This document shows positions 1 through 7,195 of a stretch of 64,000 nucleotides of DNA, one piece after another. The position numbers and the translations under genes were made by a program. This DNA comes from Paracoccaceae bacterium. Lineage in GTDB: Bacteria; Pseudomonadota; Alphaproteobacteria; Rhodobacterales; Rhodobacteraceae. The notes below the pieces were generated by a model. The model did not search any database. It saw only the letters and a list, made by a program, of their open reading frames with translations, and had not been told where the DNA came from. The stretch is from positions 124,001 through 188,000 of the forward strand of contig JALHOL010000003.1 of assembly GCA_022843025.1 (NCBI GenBank). Reading direction: 5' to 3'. Position 1 is the stretch's first letter, and the number at the start of each line of letters is the position of its first letter.

Positions 1-1168
1 CCGCGCTCATCCGCAGCACGCCCTTTTCCAGATCGACGCCCATCGCCGTCAGCGGGCGCACGGCATAGAAATCGCCCGCCCAGCAGGCGATCCCGCGCTT
101 GCCCAGCTCTTCGGACAGCGGTTCTGCCGCGCGGCCCAGATCGACGGCGACAGTGGGCGCACGCCGCGCTGCATCGCGCGGGCCGATCAGCCGCAGGTCG
201 TTGCGCGCGGCCAGATACTCCAGAAGCGGCGCGATCACGGCCACTTCCTGCGCCCGCATCAGATCATGCACACCCCGGTTGCGTGCCGCCGCATCGCCGG
301 TGACGCCATGATGCGCGGCCAGCGCATCGACGAAATCCGCCATCCCGGCGCAAGCCGCAATCTGCGCATGGTCCGGCCCGGCCGGTGTGAACCGTTTGTA
401 AAGCGTGTCATTGTTGAAGAAATGCGCCTGCCCCGGCAGTTCGAACCCAAAGGCCTCGCGGATCACCATGATCCCCTGATGCGGGCCATAGGTCTTGTAG
501 GCAGAGAACAGATAGACATCGCAGCCCAGCGCCGGAATGTCGGGAAAGCCGTGCGGGGCATAGCTGACACCGTCCACCACAGTGCGGGCCCCTGCCGCGC
601 GGGCCAGGTCGCAGATGGCGGCTACATCGTTGATCTCGGCCACCACGTTGGAGCAATGCGGAAAGCAGACCAGCCGCACCTTGCCATCCGCCAGCAGCGG
701 CGTCAGCCCTGCCATGGACAGCGATCCCGTGGCCGGGTCGACGCGCCATTCGCGAACCTCGATCCCTTCATCCGCCAGACGCCGCCAGACGCCGGAATTG
801 GCCTCGTGGTCCTGATCCGTGACGATGATCGCCAGACCCTTGCCCGACAGCCATTTCCGCACTGCCTGCGCCAGAACATAGGTGTTGGCGCTGGTGGACG
901 GGCCAAAAGACACCTCTTCCCGCGCCACGCCCATCATGGCGGCAAGGCGCGTGCGCGCCTCGTCCATCTCATCCCCGCCCGCCTGCGCGCCGGGATAGGG
1001 GGCATAGGGCTGTACCTTGCGGTCGGTATAGAAGCGATGCAACCGGTCCACCACCTGACGGCAGGGATAGCTGCCGCCCGCATTTTCAAAGAAGGCATGG
1101 GTCGACAGCACCGGCGAGGCAAAGGCCGGGAATTGCGAACGGACGAAATCAAGGTCTAGCGCGGTCAT
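1..1168 (-). CDS. Class V aminotransferase (cysteine desulfurase-like), 3' end off the window
   Basis: Translating the minus strand from ATG at 1168 (MTALDLDFVRSQFPAF...) gives an uninterrupted frame of 389 codons that runs off the left edge. It is a fold-type I PLP enzyme of the class V aminotransferase/cysteine desulfurase superfamily. A pocket Asp sits in VVDGVSYAPHG (about residue 199) and the Schiff-base Lys is K225 in FSAYKTYGPHQ. The segment FGPSTSANTYVLAQ near residue 90 is the phosphate-cup region. No active-site Cys loop typical of SufS/IscS is recognised in what is visible, so sulfur transfer is not implied. Members of this subgroup are usually annotated only as aminotransferases and the substrate cannot be read from sequence. 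The gene is probably monocistronic at its 5' end. Only the last few residues appear to be missing. Confidence 0.85.
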   Translation of the reverse strand, partial: MTALDLDFVRSQFPAFASPVLSTHAFFENAGGSYPCRQVVDRLHRFYTDRKVQPYAPYPGAQAGGDEMDEARTRLAAMMGVAREEVSFGPSTSANTYVLAQAVRKWLSGKGLAIIVTDQDHEANSGVWRRLADEGIEVREWRVDPATGSLSMAGLTPLLADGKVRLVCFPHCSNVVAEINDVAAICDLARAAGARTVVDGVSYAPHGFPDIPALGCDVYLFSAYKTYGPHQGIMVIREAFGFELPGQAHFFNNDTLYKRFTPAGPDHAQIAACAGMADFVDALAAHHGVTGDAAARNRGVHDLMRAQEVAVIAPLLEYLAARNDLRLIGPRDAARRAPTVAVDLGRAAEPLSEELGKRGIACWAGDFYAVRPLTAMGVDLEKGVLRMSA

Positions 1169-1369
1169 GGCTCTGGGGTCTTTCTCAACAGCGTTTCCGG
1201 TCGGACCCGGCCAGCCCCGCACGGGCGGGGCTTGTCCCGATCCGTGGCAGGTCTTCCAGCCGGACCGACGGGATTGCTCCCCCGCCGGCAGAGGTGCAGC
1301 GCGGACGCTGCCCCTCAATGCCTTTGTTAGCGGCAGGTTTCGCCGCCGTCAAACCACCTGACCCGCGCT

Positions 1370-2359
1370 TCAGCGGCGCACATCCACCACCACCCGCCCT
1401 TGCACGCCCCCGGCCAGAATGGCCCGGCCAAGGTCTGGCAGATCGGCGAGCGCGCAGTCCTGCACCATCGCCTCTAGCCGATCCATCGGCAGTTCCGCCG
1501 CAAGACGTTCCCAGGCCATCAGACGCTTGATGAAAGGCACGGTCACGGAATGGATGCCCAACAGGTTGACCCCCCGCAAGATAAAGGGGGTGATCTTCAG
1601 CGGCACCTCTGCCCCACCTGCCAGACCCACGGCCGCCACGGAACTGTTGGCCTGCATCTGCCCCAATACCCGCGCCAGCATCGAGCCGCCGACATTGTCG
1701 ATGCAGCCGGCCCAGGTCTCGGATTCCAGCGGCTTGGCCACCACATCGGCAAGGTCCGCACGTGGCACGATCCGGCTTGCGCCCAATAGGCGCAGATAGT
1801 CGCCTGTCTCGGGCCGGCCGGTGACAGCTGCCACCCGGTAGCCCCGCGCTGCCAGCAGCGCCATGGCCACCGATCCCACACCCCCGGCCGCGCCCGTGAC
1901 CAGCACCTCGCCCTGATCCGGGTCCAGCCCATGCGCCTCAAGCGCGATCAGGGCGAGCATGGCGGTAAAGCCTGCGGTGCCCACGGCCATGGCCTGCCGT
2001 GTGGTCATCCCCTTGGGCAGCGGCACCAGCCAATCCCCCTTGACCCGCGCCTTTTCCGCATAGCCGCCCCACCAGCTTTCGCCGACGCGCCAGCCTGTCA
2101 GAATGACAGCGTCACCGGGGCGATAGCGCGAATCCCCGGACGCCTCGACCACACCGGCGAAGTCGATCCCCGGCACATGCGGCCAGGCGCGCACCATGCC
2201 GCCCCCGGACCCCATGCAGAGCGCATCCTTGTAATTCAGCGTGGAATATTCGACGGCCACCGTCACATTCCCGTCGGGAAGACGCGCCTCATCCAGCATC
2301 TGCACGCCTGCGCGCGTTGCACCCGCGGCATCCTTTTCCACCACCAAAGCCCTGAACAT
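1370..2359 (-). CDS. acuI: AcuI/YhdH-family NADPH-dependent acrylyl-CoA reductase (MDR oxidoreductase)
   Basis: A zinc-independent medium-chain dehydrogenase/reductase of 329 aa. An N-terminal GroES-like half carries STLNYKDALC and VPGIDFAGVV, typical of the YhdH/AcuI branch. The Rossmann half has the nucleotide motif TGAAGGVGSVA near residue 150. Characterised members reduce acryloyl-CoA to propionyl-CoA with NADPH, acting in 3-hydroxypropionate and DMSP catabolism or as detoxification. An in-frame ATG lies 30 bp upstream, but the start MFRALVVEKD at 2359 is preferred because GGGAGGGG precedes it and it matches family N-termini. In Rhodobacter sphaeroides acuI lies with acuR and a DMSP lyase gene; neither is visible here, so the gene stands alone. 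A 43-nt hairpin lies just upstream. Substrate assignment is by family, and other quinone-oxidoreductase-like substrates remain possible. Confidence 0.87.
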   Translation of the reverse strand: MFRALVVEKDAAGATRAGVQMLDEARLPDGNVTVAVEYSTLNYKDALCMGSGGGMVRAWPHVPGIDFAGVVEASGDSRYRPGDAVILTGWRVGESWWGGYAEKARVKGDWLVPLPKGMTTRQAMAVGTAGFTAMLALIALEAHGLDPDQGEVLVTGAAGGVGSVAMALLAARGYRVAAVTGRPETGDYLRLLGASRIVPRADLADVVAKPLESETWAGCIDNVGGSMLARVLGQMQANSSVAAVGLAGGAEVPLKITPFILRGVNLLGIHSVTVPFIKRLMAWERLAAELPMDRLEAMVQDCALADLPDLGRAILAGGVQGRVVVDVRR

Positions 2360-2398
2360 CGCCCCTCCCTTTCCATTCTGCATCTTCAATCTGACCCA

Positions 2399-2441
2399 TT
2401 TCCGGGGAAGATGCCCAGTTTACGGGCATTCTTGCCGGAAA
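2399..2441. promoter_or_regulatory. 43-nt near-perfect inverted repeat upstream of acuI
   Basis: TTTCCGG (2399-2405) pairs with CCGGAAA (2435-2441). AAGATGCCC (2408-2416) pairs with GGGCATTCTT (2424-2433) with one bulge, leaving the loop AGTTTAC. The repeat sits 40 bp upstream of the acuI start and about 155 bp before the divergent binding-protein gene. It could be an operator for a TetR-type regulator such as AcuR, or a 5' UTR hairpin. The repeat is seen directly; any function is inference. Confidence 0.45.
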
Positions 2442-2595
2442 AAACAGCATGGGCCCGCTGCGCCCCTTGTCGTTGGGGTAAACAATTCCAATGTCGCATG
2501 GGGGCTTGAGACCGGGCCATGCCTGAAATAGCGTTAACTGATCTTTTTGGTCGAAGAGGGAAAAGCGGCCAAGGATCCAGCAGTGAGGAAAATAA

Positions 2596-3648
2596 ATGAA
2601 GCATACAAGAATTCTGCTTGCGACTGTCGCGACCATCACCGCGCTGTCGACCGCAGCCCGCGCCGCCGATCCCGAAATGACAGTCTTCGACTGGGCCGGA
2701 TGGGAGATCGAAGGTGTCCTGACCGACTATGTCGCCAAGCATGGCGCGAATCCGACCTATTCCTTCTTTGCCGATGATGACGAGGCCTTTCAGAAGGTCT
2801 CCTCCGGCTTCAAATCCGATGTGACCCATCCTTGCGTGGCCAGCCTGCCGCGCTATCGCAGCGCCGATCTGATCGAGCCGTGGGATACGTCGAAGATCCC
2901 CGAATTTGCCAACATCAACCCGGCCCTGCTGAATTCCACCTATGTGAAGGATGACGGCGGCATCTGGTTCATCCCGACGGATTACGCCTATACCGCCGTG
3001 GCCTACAACACGACAGAGGTTCCGGCCGAGGATGTGGCCTCGCTTCAGGTCTTTGCCGACCCGAAATATGCCAACCGCATCTCGCTGCCCGACAATTCGG
3101 ACGATATCTGGGCGCTGGCCTTCCTGGCGACCGGCGTAACGAGCTGGGACAATGTGACCGATGAACAATTCCAGGCCGCCGCCGACTGGCTGCGCACGGT
3201 GCATCCCAATGTCCGCGCTTATTGGGCCGATCCGGCAGAACTGTCGCAGCTGATGGCGACGGGTGAGGTTCTGGTGTCCTGGTCGTGGAATGACGGCGTG
3301 GCGCTGTTGCAGGCCGAAGAGTTCCCCATCGGCTTCAACCGCTCTCCGGCGGAAGGGGCATCGACCTGGTATTGCGGCTATGTGAACATGAAGGATGCGC
3401 CGGGTTCGGAAGACAAGGCCTATGACTTCATCAACTCGCTGCTGGCCCATGGCTCGGCCAAGACGCTGCTGGATGAACTGGGCTATGCCCATTCCAACAA
3501 CGCCGCAATGGCGGAAATCCCGGCAGAAGAGCTGAAGGCCGCCTTCGTCGACCCGGTCACGACCACGCTGCTGGCCCAGACGCCGGTATCGCCCGAGTTC
3601 CGCGAAAAGATGATCCAGGAATTCGAGAACATCAAAGCGGGCTTCTGA
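2596..3648 (+). CDS. Extracellular solute-binding protein, PotD/PotF (spermidine/putrescine) type
   Basis: A 350-aa periplasmic binding protein with a Sec signal peptide (hydrophobic stretch after MKHTR, likely cleavage after TAARA near residue 24). The mature part starts PEMTVFDWAGWEIEGVLTDY, the usual opening of cluster D polyamine-binding proteins. Further family-like segments include IWFIPTDYAYTAVAYNT and WSWNDGVALLQ. It should bind a small cation such as a polyamine and deliver it to an ABC importer. No permease or ATPase gene lies beside it: upstream is divergent acuI and downstream is a terminator and then the tmRNA gene. It is therefore an orphan binding protein that must use a transporter encoded elsewhere. 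The RBS is GTGAGGA before ATG. Ligand is uncertain. Confidence 0.85.
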   Translation: MKHTRILLATVATITALSTAARAADPEMTVFDWAGWEIEGVLTDYVAKHGANPTYSFFADDDEAFQKVSSGFKSDVTHPCVASLPRYRSADLIEPWDTSKIPEFANINPALLNSTYVKDDGGIWFIPTDYAYTAVAYNTTEVPAEDVASLQVFADPKYANRISLPDNSDDIWALAFLATGVTSWDNVTDEQFQAAADWLRTVHPNVRAYWADPAELSQLMATGEVLVSWSWNDGVALLQAEEFPIGFNRSPAEGASTWYCGYVNMKDAPGSEDKAYDFINSLLAHGSAKTLLDELGYAHSNNAAMAEIPAEELKAAFVDPVTTTLLAQTPVSPEFREKMIQEFENIKAGF

Positions 3649-3672
3649 TCGTTCAGACCAGCTTGCAAGCGG

Positions 3673-3698
3673 CGCCCGGGGGCAACCCCGGGCGTTTT
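3673..3698 (+). terminator. Rho-independent terminator after the binding-protein gene
   Basis: A perfect 9-bp stem, CGCCCGGGG / CCCCGGGCG, closed by a GNRA-type tetraloop GCAA and followed directly by TTTT. It starts 25 bp after the stop codon at 3648 and separates that gene from ssrA. A short palindrome GCTTGCAAGC precedes it. Confidence 0.85.
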
Positions 3699-3749
3699 GC
3701 ATTTCCGGCGGAATGACTTGCGGCCCGCGGTGACCGCCCCTATATCTGA

Positions 3750-4076
3750 TGGTGTTCGGGGCAACCCGGACTATGGCGATAAACGCACCTGTAATAGACG
3801 GCTCGGACCCGGGGGCGGTACCCGGCGGCTCCACCAATCCACCCGATCATTGCGGGGGTTCGGGGCCGAAATAGGATCGACGAACGTTCAAAGAGGCCAG
3901 CTTTTGCTCGGTGAGGTACCACCGTTATCGGTCCAAGATCACAGTTGCCAATGACAACCGTGCTCCGGTGGCGCTGGCCGCGTAAGCGGCTCGCAATACC
4001 AAATCTAAGTCCCTGCGCTTAGCCGCGTAGGGCGGGGTTCGCAGGTACCTGGCAACAGAAACCTGCACCTTTCCCC
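3750..4076 (+). ncRNA. ssrA: Circularly permuted two-piece tmRNA (acceptor piece, then coding piece)
   Basis: The tRNA-like 3' part lies upstream: T-stem CCGGG/CCCGG (3809-3813/3821-3825), acceptor strand CGGCTCC (3826-3832), then A plus encoded CCA (3834-3836). After an intervening segment of about 25 nt the 5' part begins with GGGGCCG (3862-3868), which pairs with CGGCTCC. It is followed by AAATAGGATCGACG, resembling the 5' domain of standard tmRNA. The resume codon GCC at 3947 opens the tag ANDNRAPVALAA, stop TAA at 3983-3985. The remaining sequence to about 4076 should form pseudoknots. This gene order (3' half before 5' half) is the permuted arrangement known from alphaproteobacteria, giving two RNAs after processing. 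The RNA rescues stalled ribosomes and tags the nascent chain for proteolysis. Outer ends are approximate. The 7-nt T-loop reads GGCGGTA, not the usual TTCRANY. Confidence 0.93.
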
Positions 4077-4087
4077 AACGGTTGCAG

Positions 4088-4190
4088 GAAGATTTTCCAC
4101 GGAAAATCTTCAGAAGACGAAAATCTTTCAGGAAAGATTTTCCGGCTGCGCCCGCGCAGCCTGACCGAGAATTTTCAGGAAAATTCTCGG
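4088..4190. repeat. Four tandem perfect hairpins between ssrA and the FAD dehydrogenase gene
   Basis: Four consecutive inverted repeats fill this intergenic stretch. The first is 4088-4111, an 11-bp stem GAAGATTTTCC/GGAAAATCTTC. The second is 4119-4142, an 11-bp stem GAAAATCTTTC/GAAAGATTTTC with AG between. The third is 4144-4161, a 7-bp stem GGCTGCG/CGCAGCC. The fourth is 4165-4190, a 12-bp stem CCGAGAATTTTC/GAAAATTCTCGG, again with AG between. They lie between the end of the plus-strand tmRNA gene and the end of a minus-strand gene, so a bidirectional terminator role is likely. Their number and their A/T-rich cores inside G+C-rich DNA are unusual. Confidence 0.75.
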
Positions 4191-4193
4191 GCC

Positions 4194-5609
4194 TCAGCCT
4201 TGCCGCAGGACAGCGCCGGGGTTGAGGATGCCCAGCGGATCGAGCGCGGTCTTGATCGCGCGCATCGCCGCCAGCTTGCCCGGATCGCCATAGCGCTCCA
4301 AGTCCCCCACTTTCAGCCGCCCGATCCCGTGCTCTGCACTGACCGATCCGCCCATTTCATGCACGAGATCATGAACACAGGTCTTGATCGCATCGCGCTG
4401 ATGCGCGTGGTCCTGTCGGCTGCGGCCCGGCATCGGAAAGACGTTGTAATGCAGATTGCCGTCGCCCAGATGCCCAAAGCTGTTGATGCGCCAATCGCCC
4501 AACCGCGCCAGCGCCGCATCGGCCCGCACAAGAAAATCCGGCACCGCCGCCAGCGGCAGCGAGATGTCATGCGATGAGATCGCGCCGATCTTGCGGTTCG
4601 CGGCGGGAATGGATTCGCGAATACGCCAGAGACCGCTGCGCTGCGCCTCGGACGCGGCGATCACGCCGTCCAGCACCAGACCGGCTTCATCCGCCTCGGC
4701 ATAAAGTCCGGCCATCACCGCCTCGGCCTCAAAGGCTGAAGGCAGGCCAAGTTCCAGCAGCACCGACCATGCGGGGGCCGTGGGAAAGGGGCAGGCCACT
4801 TCGGGCATCGTTTCTGCAAGGAAGGCGAAACCCATGCGGCTGATCAGTTCAAAGGCCGATATCATGCCCGGCATCCGGTTCTGGCACAGCGTCAGCAACC
4901 GCAGCGCCGCCGCCGGGTCGGGCACGACAAGCAGTGCCGTCACCTCGGCCGCCGGGCGTGGCACCATCCGCAGGGCCGCCGCCGTGATGATGCCCAGCGT
5001 GCCTTCAGCCCCGATCAGCAGATGGCGCAGGTCATAGCCGGTATTGTCCTTGCGCAGCCGTTTCAGCCCGCCCAGCAGCGACCCATCGGCCATCACTGCC
5101 TCGATCCCAAGGCAGAGGTCGCGCGCATTTCCGTAGCGCAGTACGCCGATGCCACCCGCATTGGTGGCCAGAACCCCACCGATCCGGGCGGTGCCTTCGC
5201 TGGCGAGCGACAGCGGGAATTGCCGCCCCGCCTCTGCCGCCGCTTCCTGCACGGCGGCCAGCGTCAGGCCCGCCTCGGCCACCAGCACGTTTTCCTCGGG
5301 CCAGATACCCCGGATATTGGACATGCGTTCCAACGACAGGATCACCGGCGCGGGGCCATCGGGCATGACCTGCCCGCCCACCAACCCGGTGCCACCACCC
5401 CAGGGCAGAATGCCCACCCGCGCCTCGGCGCAGGCGCGCACCGCGACCTGCACCTCGGCAGTGGATCGGGGCAGGACCAGCACGCCGCCCTGCCCTGCCC
5501 ATTGGCCGCGCGGCTCTTCCAGATACCGCGCCTCGGGCGCGCGCACCGCGCCATCGGGCAGCAGGGCGGCAAGCTGTGAGGCAAAGGCGGCATCGGCAGG
5601 GTTCAGCAT
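4194..5609 (-). CDS. FAD-binding oxidoreductase of the GlcD / D-2-hydroxyacid dehydrogenase family
   Basis: A 471-aa flavoprotein of the VAO/PCMH fold. The N-terminal FAD domain carries the pyrophosphate loop ILPWGGGTGLVGG (about residues 68-80) and LASEGTARIGGVLATNAGG (about 135-155). The C-terminal FAD-oxidase domain ends with FGHLGDGNLHYNVFP and VSAEHGIGRLK, whose His and Glu bind the catalytic metal in D-lactate/D-2-hydroxyglutarate dehydrogenases. It should oxidise a D-2-hydroxy acid to the 2-keto acid and pass electrons to a quinone, flavoprotein or cytochrome. No GlcE/GlcF partners are adjacent, which favours a stand-alone D-lactate or D-2-hydroxyglutarate dehydrogenase over glycolate oxidase. 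The exact substrate cannot be fixed from sequence. The gene is convergent with ssrA. Confidence 0.88.
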   Translation of the reverse strand: MLNPADAAFASQLAALLPDGAVRAPEARYLEEPRGQWAGQGGVLVLPRSTAEVQVAVRACAEARVGILPWGGGTGLVGGQVMPDGPAPVILSLERMSNIRGIWPEENVLVAEAGLTLAAVQEAAAEAGRQFPLSLASEGTARIGGVLATNAGGIGVLRYGNARDLCLGIEAVMADGSLLGGLKRLRKDNTGYDLRHLLIGAEGTLGIITAAALRMVPRPAAEVTALLVVPDPAAALRLLTLCQNRMPGMISAFELISRMGFAFLAETMPEVACPFPTAPAWSVLLELGLPSAFEAEAVMAGLYAEADEAGLVLDGVIAASEAQRSGLWRIRESIPAANRKIGAISSHDISLPLAAVPDFLVRADAALARLGDWRINSFGHLGDGNLHYNVFPMPGRSRQDHAHQRDAIKTCVHDLVHEMGGSVSAEHGIGRLKVGDLERYGDPGKLAAMRAIKTALDPLGILNPGAVLRQG

Positions 5610-5666
5610 GGGCGGGGCTCCTTCCGCCCCTTCCTATCCCCCGGCCGCCTGACGGGAAAGGGGGCG

Positions 5667-6497
5667 TCACGGAAGATAGGCCGGCTCCAGCACCATGATC
5701 GTGGGCCGACCGGGCAGGTCCTGCAAGGACAGATCCAGTTCCGGCCCGCCGGTTTCGACCACGTCGAACTGACCTTCCATCTCGTCGAGGAAGGTCACCA
5801 GCGACGCGCCGGAAAACCAGTGCATCGGGATCACGACCGATGCCCGCAGGCGCCCCACCACCTCGGCCATGGCCTCGGTGCTCATGGTATAGCCGCCATC
5901 CACCGGCACCATGACCACATCCAGCCTCCCGATCGAGGCGTATTGTGCATCATCGGGGATCTGATGCAGGTGCCCAAGGTGGCCGATGCACAGACCGCCC
6001 GCCTCGAACACGAAGATCGAATTGCCATCCGCCCGCGCACCTTCGCCAAAGGGGCCGCGCGTATCGGTTGTCACATTGCGCACCAGCATCGACCCAAGGT
6101 CCAGTTCGTGAAAGGCGGGTTGCCCCTCTTCGGGCCAGCCGTTCAGCACATGGGGAATGCGCGGATCGGGGTTGCTGGTCCAATGGGTGGAATGGGCATT
6201 GTTCATGGTCACCACATCGGGCACCACATCCGGGTTGCCGATATACCCGGTGTAATCCGTCACGGCGAGGGTGCCATCTTCGGTCTCGATCGCGAAACTG
6301 GCATGGTCCAGATAGTGGATGCGCACATGGCCCGCCTCCAGTGCCGACCCGATCGACGCGCGCCAGACACGTTCCACGGGGGCCTGTGCAAGGGCAAAAC
6401 AATTCGAAGGTATCCGTTCCTGTGCCGCCGCAGGGCGTGCCTGCGCCCCGATCACCAGCGCCGCACAGAGCATCATCCCGCGCCCAATCCGCACCAT
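5667..6497 (-). CDS. Exported metallo-beta-lactamase-fold (UlaG-like) protein with a degenerate metal motif
   Basis: A 276-aa protein with a Sec signal peptide (MVRIGRGMMLCAALVIGAQA, cleavage near ARPAAA), so it is predicted to be periplasmic. The rest matches the UlaG-like MBL fold: VRIHYLDHASFAIETEDG, LAVTDYTGYIG and CIGHLGHLHQIPDD. The central HxHxDH motif is replaced: the equivalent segment is NAHSTH (about residues 100-105), so the first His is Asn and the Asp is Thr. Metal binding may be altered. The function is unknown; hydrolysis should not be assumed. ATG at 6497 is chosen over GTG at 6530 because AAGGA lies just before it and the signal peptide then begins normally. Confidence 0.72.
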   Translation of the reverse strand: MVRIGRGMMLCAALVIGAQARPAAAQERIPSNCFALAQAPVERVWRASIGSALEAGHVRIHYLDHASFAIETEDGTLAVTDYTGYIGNPDVVPDVVTMNNAHSTHWTSNPDPRIPHVLNGWPEEGQPAFHELDLGSMLVRNVTTDTRGPFGEGARADGNSIFVFEAGGLCIGHLGHLHQIPDDAQYASIGRLDVVMVPVDGGYTMSTEAMAEVVGRLRASVVIPMHWFSGASLVTFLDEMEGQFDVVETGGPELDLSLQDLPGRPTIMVLEPAYLP

Positions 6498-6607
6498 CGC
6501 GCCATCCTTCGCTGCCTGCCGTGAGGACACCAGCCTGCCATGAAGGCCGGCCTTCGGCGCATCACGCTTTCGTCAGGCGCCTTGGTTTTCCACAGGAAAG
6601 CGCGCGG

Positions 6608-7195
6608 TCAGCCCACGCCGGTTCGGCCCCGCCGATCCAGCCGCAGCGCGGCGTAAAGGACATGGTTCCGCCAACGCCCCGAAATTTGCAGATAGCTTTG
6701 CGCCACGCCTTCGTATTTGAAGCCGCATTTTTCCAACACCCCGCGTGAGGCGATGTTTTCCGGCAGACAGGCCGCTTCGATCCGGCTGAGGTCGAGTGCG
6801 GAATAGGCGTGATGCACGACCGACTGAATCGCCTCGCGCATGTAACCCCGGCGGCTGAACCTTTCACCGATCCAATAGCCCAGCGTCCCTGATTGCGACG
6901 GTCCACGGCGGATATTGTCCAGCGTGATCGCCCCCAGCAGCGCCTGATCTTCCCGCCGGATCAGCAGCAGGGGCAGCGCGGTTCCCTGCGCCTCGGCCCG
7001 GGCGGCCCAGTAGACGCGGTTGGTGAACGCCTTGCGCGTCAGGTGATCCCCGGCCCAGACCGGTTCCCAAGGCGTCAGGAACGCGGCGCTTTCGTCGCGC
7101 AGGGCGGCCCATTGCGTCCAGTCGCCATGGGTGGGCAGGCGCAGCGTCATCCGCTCCGTCTCGATCTTGACCTTGCGGCGGAAGGGCAGCATCAC
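6608..7195 (-). CDS. GNAT N-acetyltransferase, RimJ/RimL type
   Basis: A 195-aa protein with the Gcn5-related acetyltransferase fold of the RimJ/RimL group. It opens with IETERMTLRLPTHGDW, has the acetyl-CoA-binding stretch near TLGYWIGERFSRRGYMREAI (about residues 105-125) and ends with ENIASRGVLEKCGFKYEG, the usual motif B. Members acetylate N-terminal Ala of ribosomal proteins or other small acceptors; the substrate here is not predictable. Translation is coupled to the upstream M16 peptidase gene, because the GTG/ATG start codons at 7195/7192 overlap that gene's TGA. It is the last gene of the long minus-strand unit that starts at ctaC. Confidence 0.85.
   Translation of the reverse strand: MMLPFRRKVKIETERMTLRLPTHGDWTQWAALRDESAAFLTPWEPVWAGDHLTRKAFTNRVYWAARAEAQGTALPLLLIRREDQALLGAITLDNIRRGPSQSGTLGYWIGERFSRRGYMREAIQSVVHHAYSALDLSRIEAACLPENIASRGVLEKCGFKYEGVAQSYLQISGRWRNHVLYAALRLDRRGRTGVG

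Noticed and set aside
2386-3837. A 483-codon minus-strand open frame across the binding-protein gene
   Set aside because: It overlaps a well-defined plus-strand periplasmic binding protein with signal peptide and terminator, and runs into the tmRNA gene.
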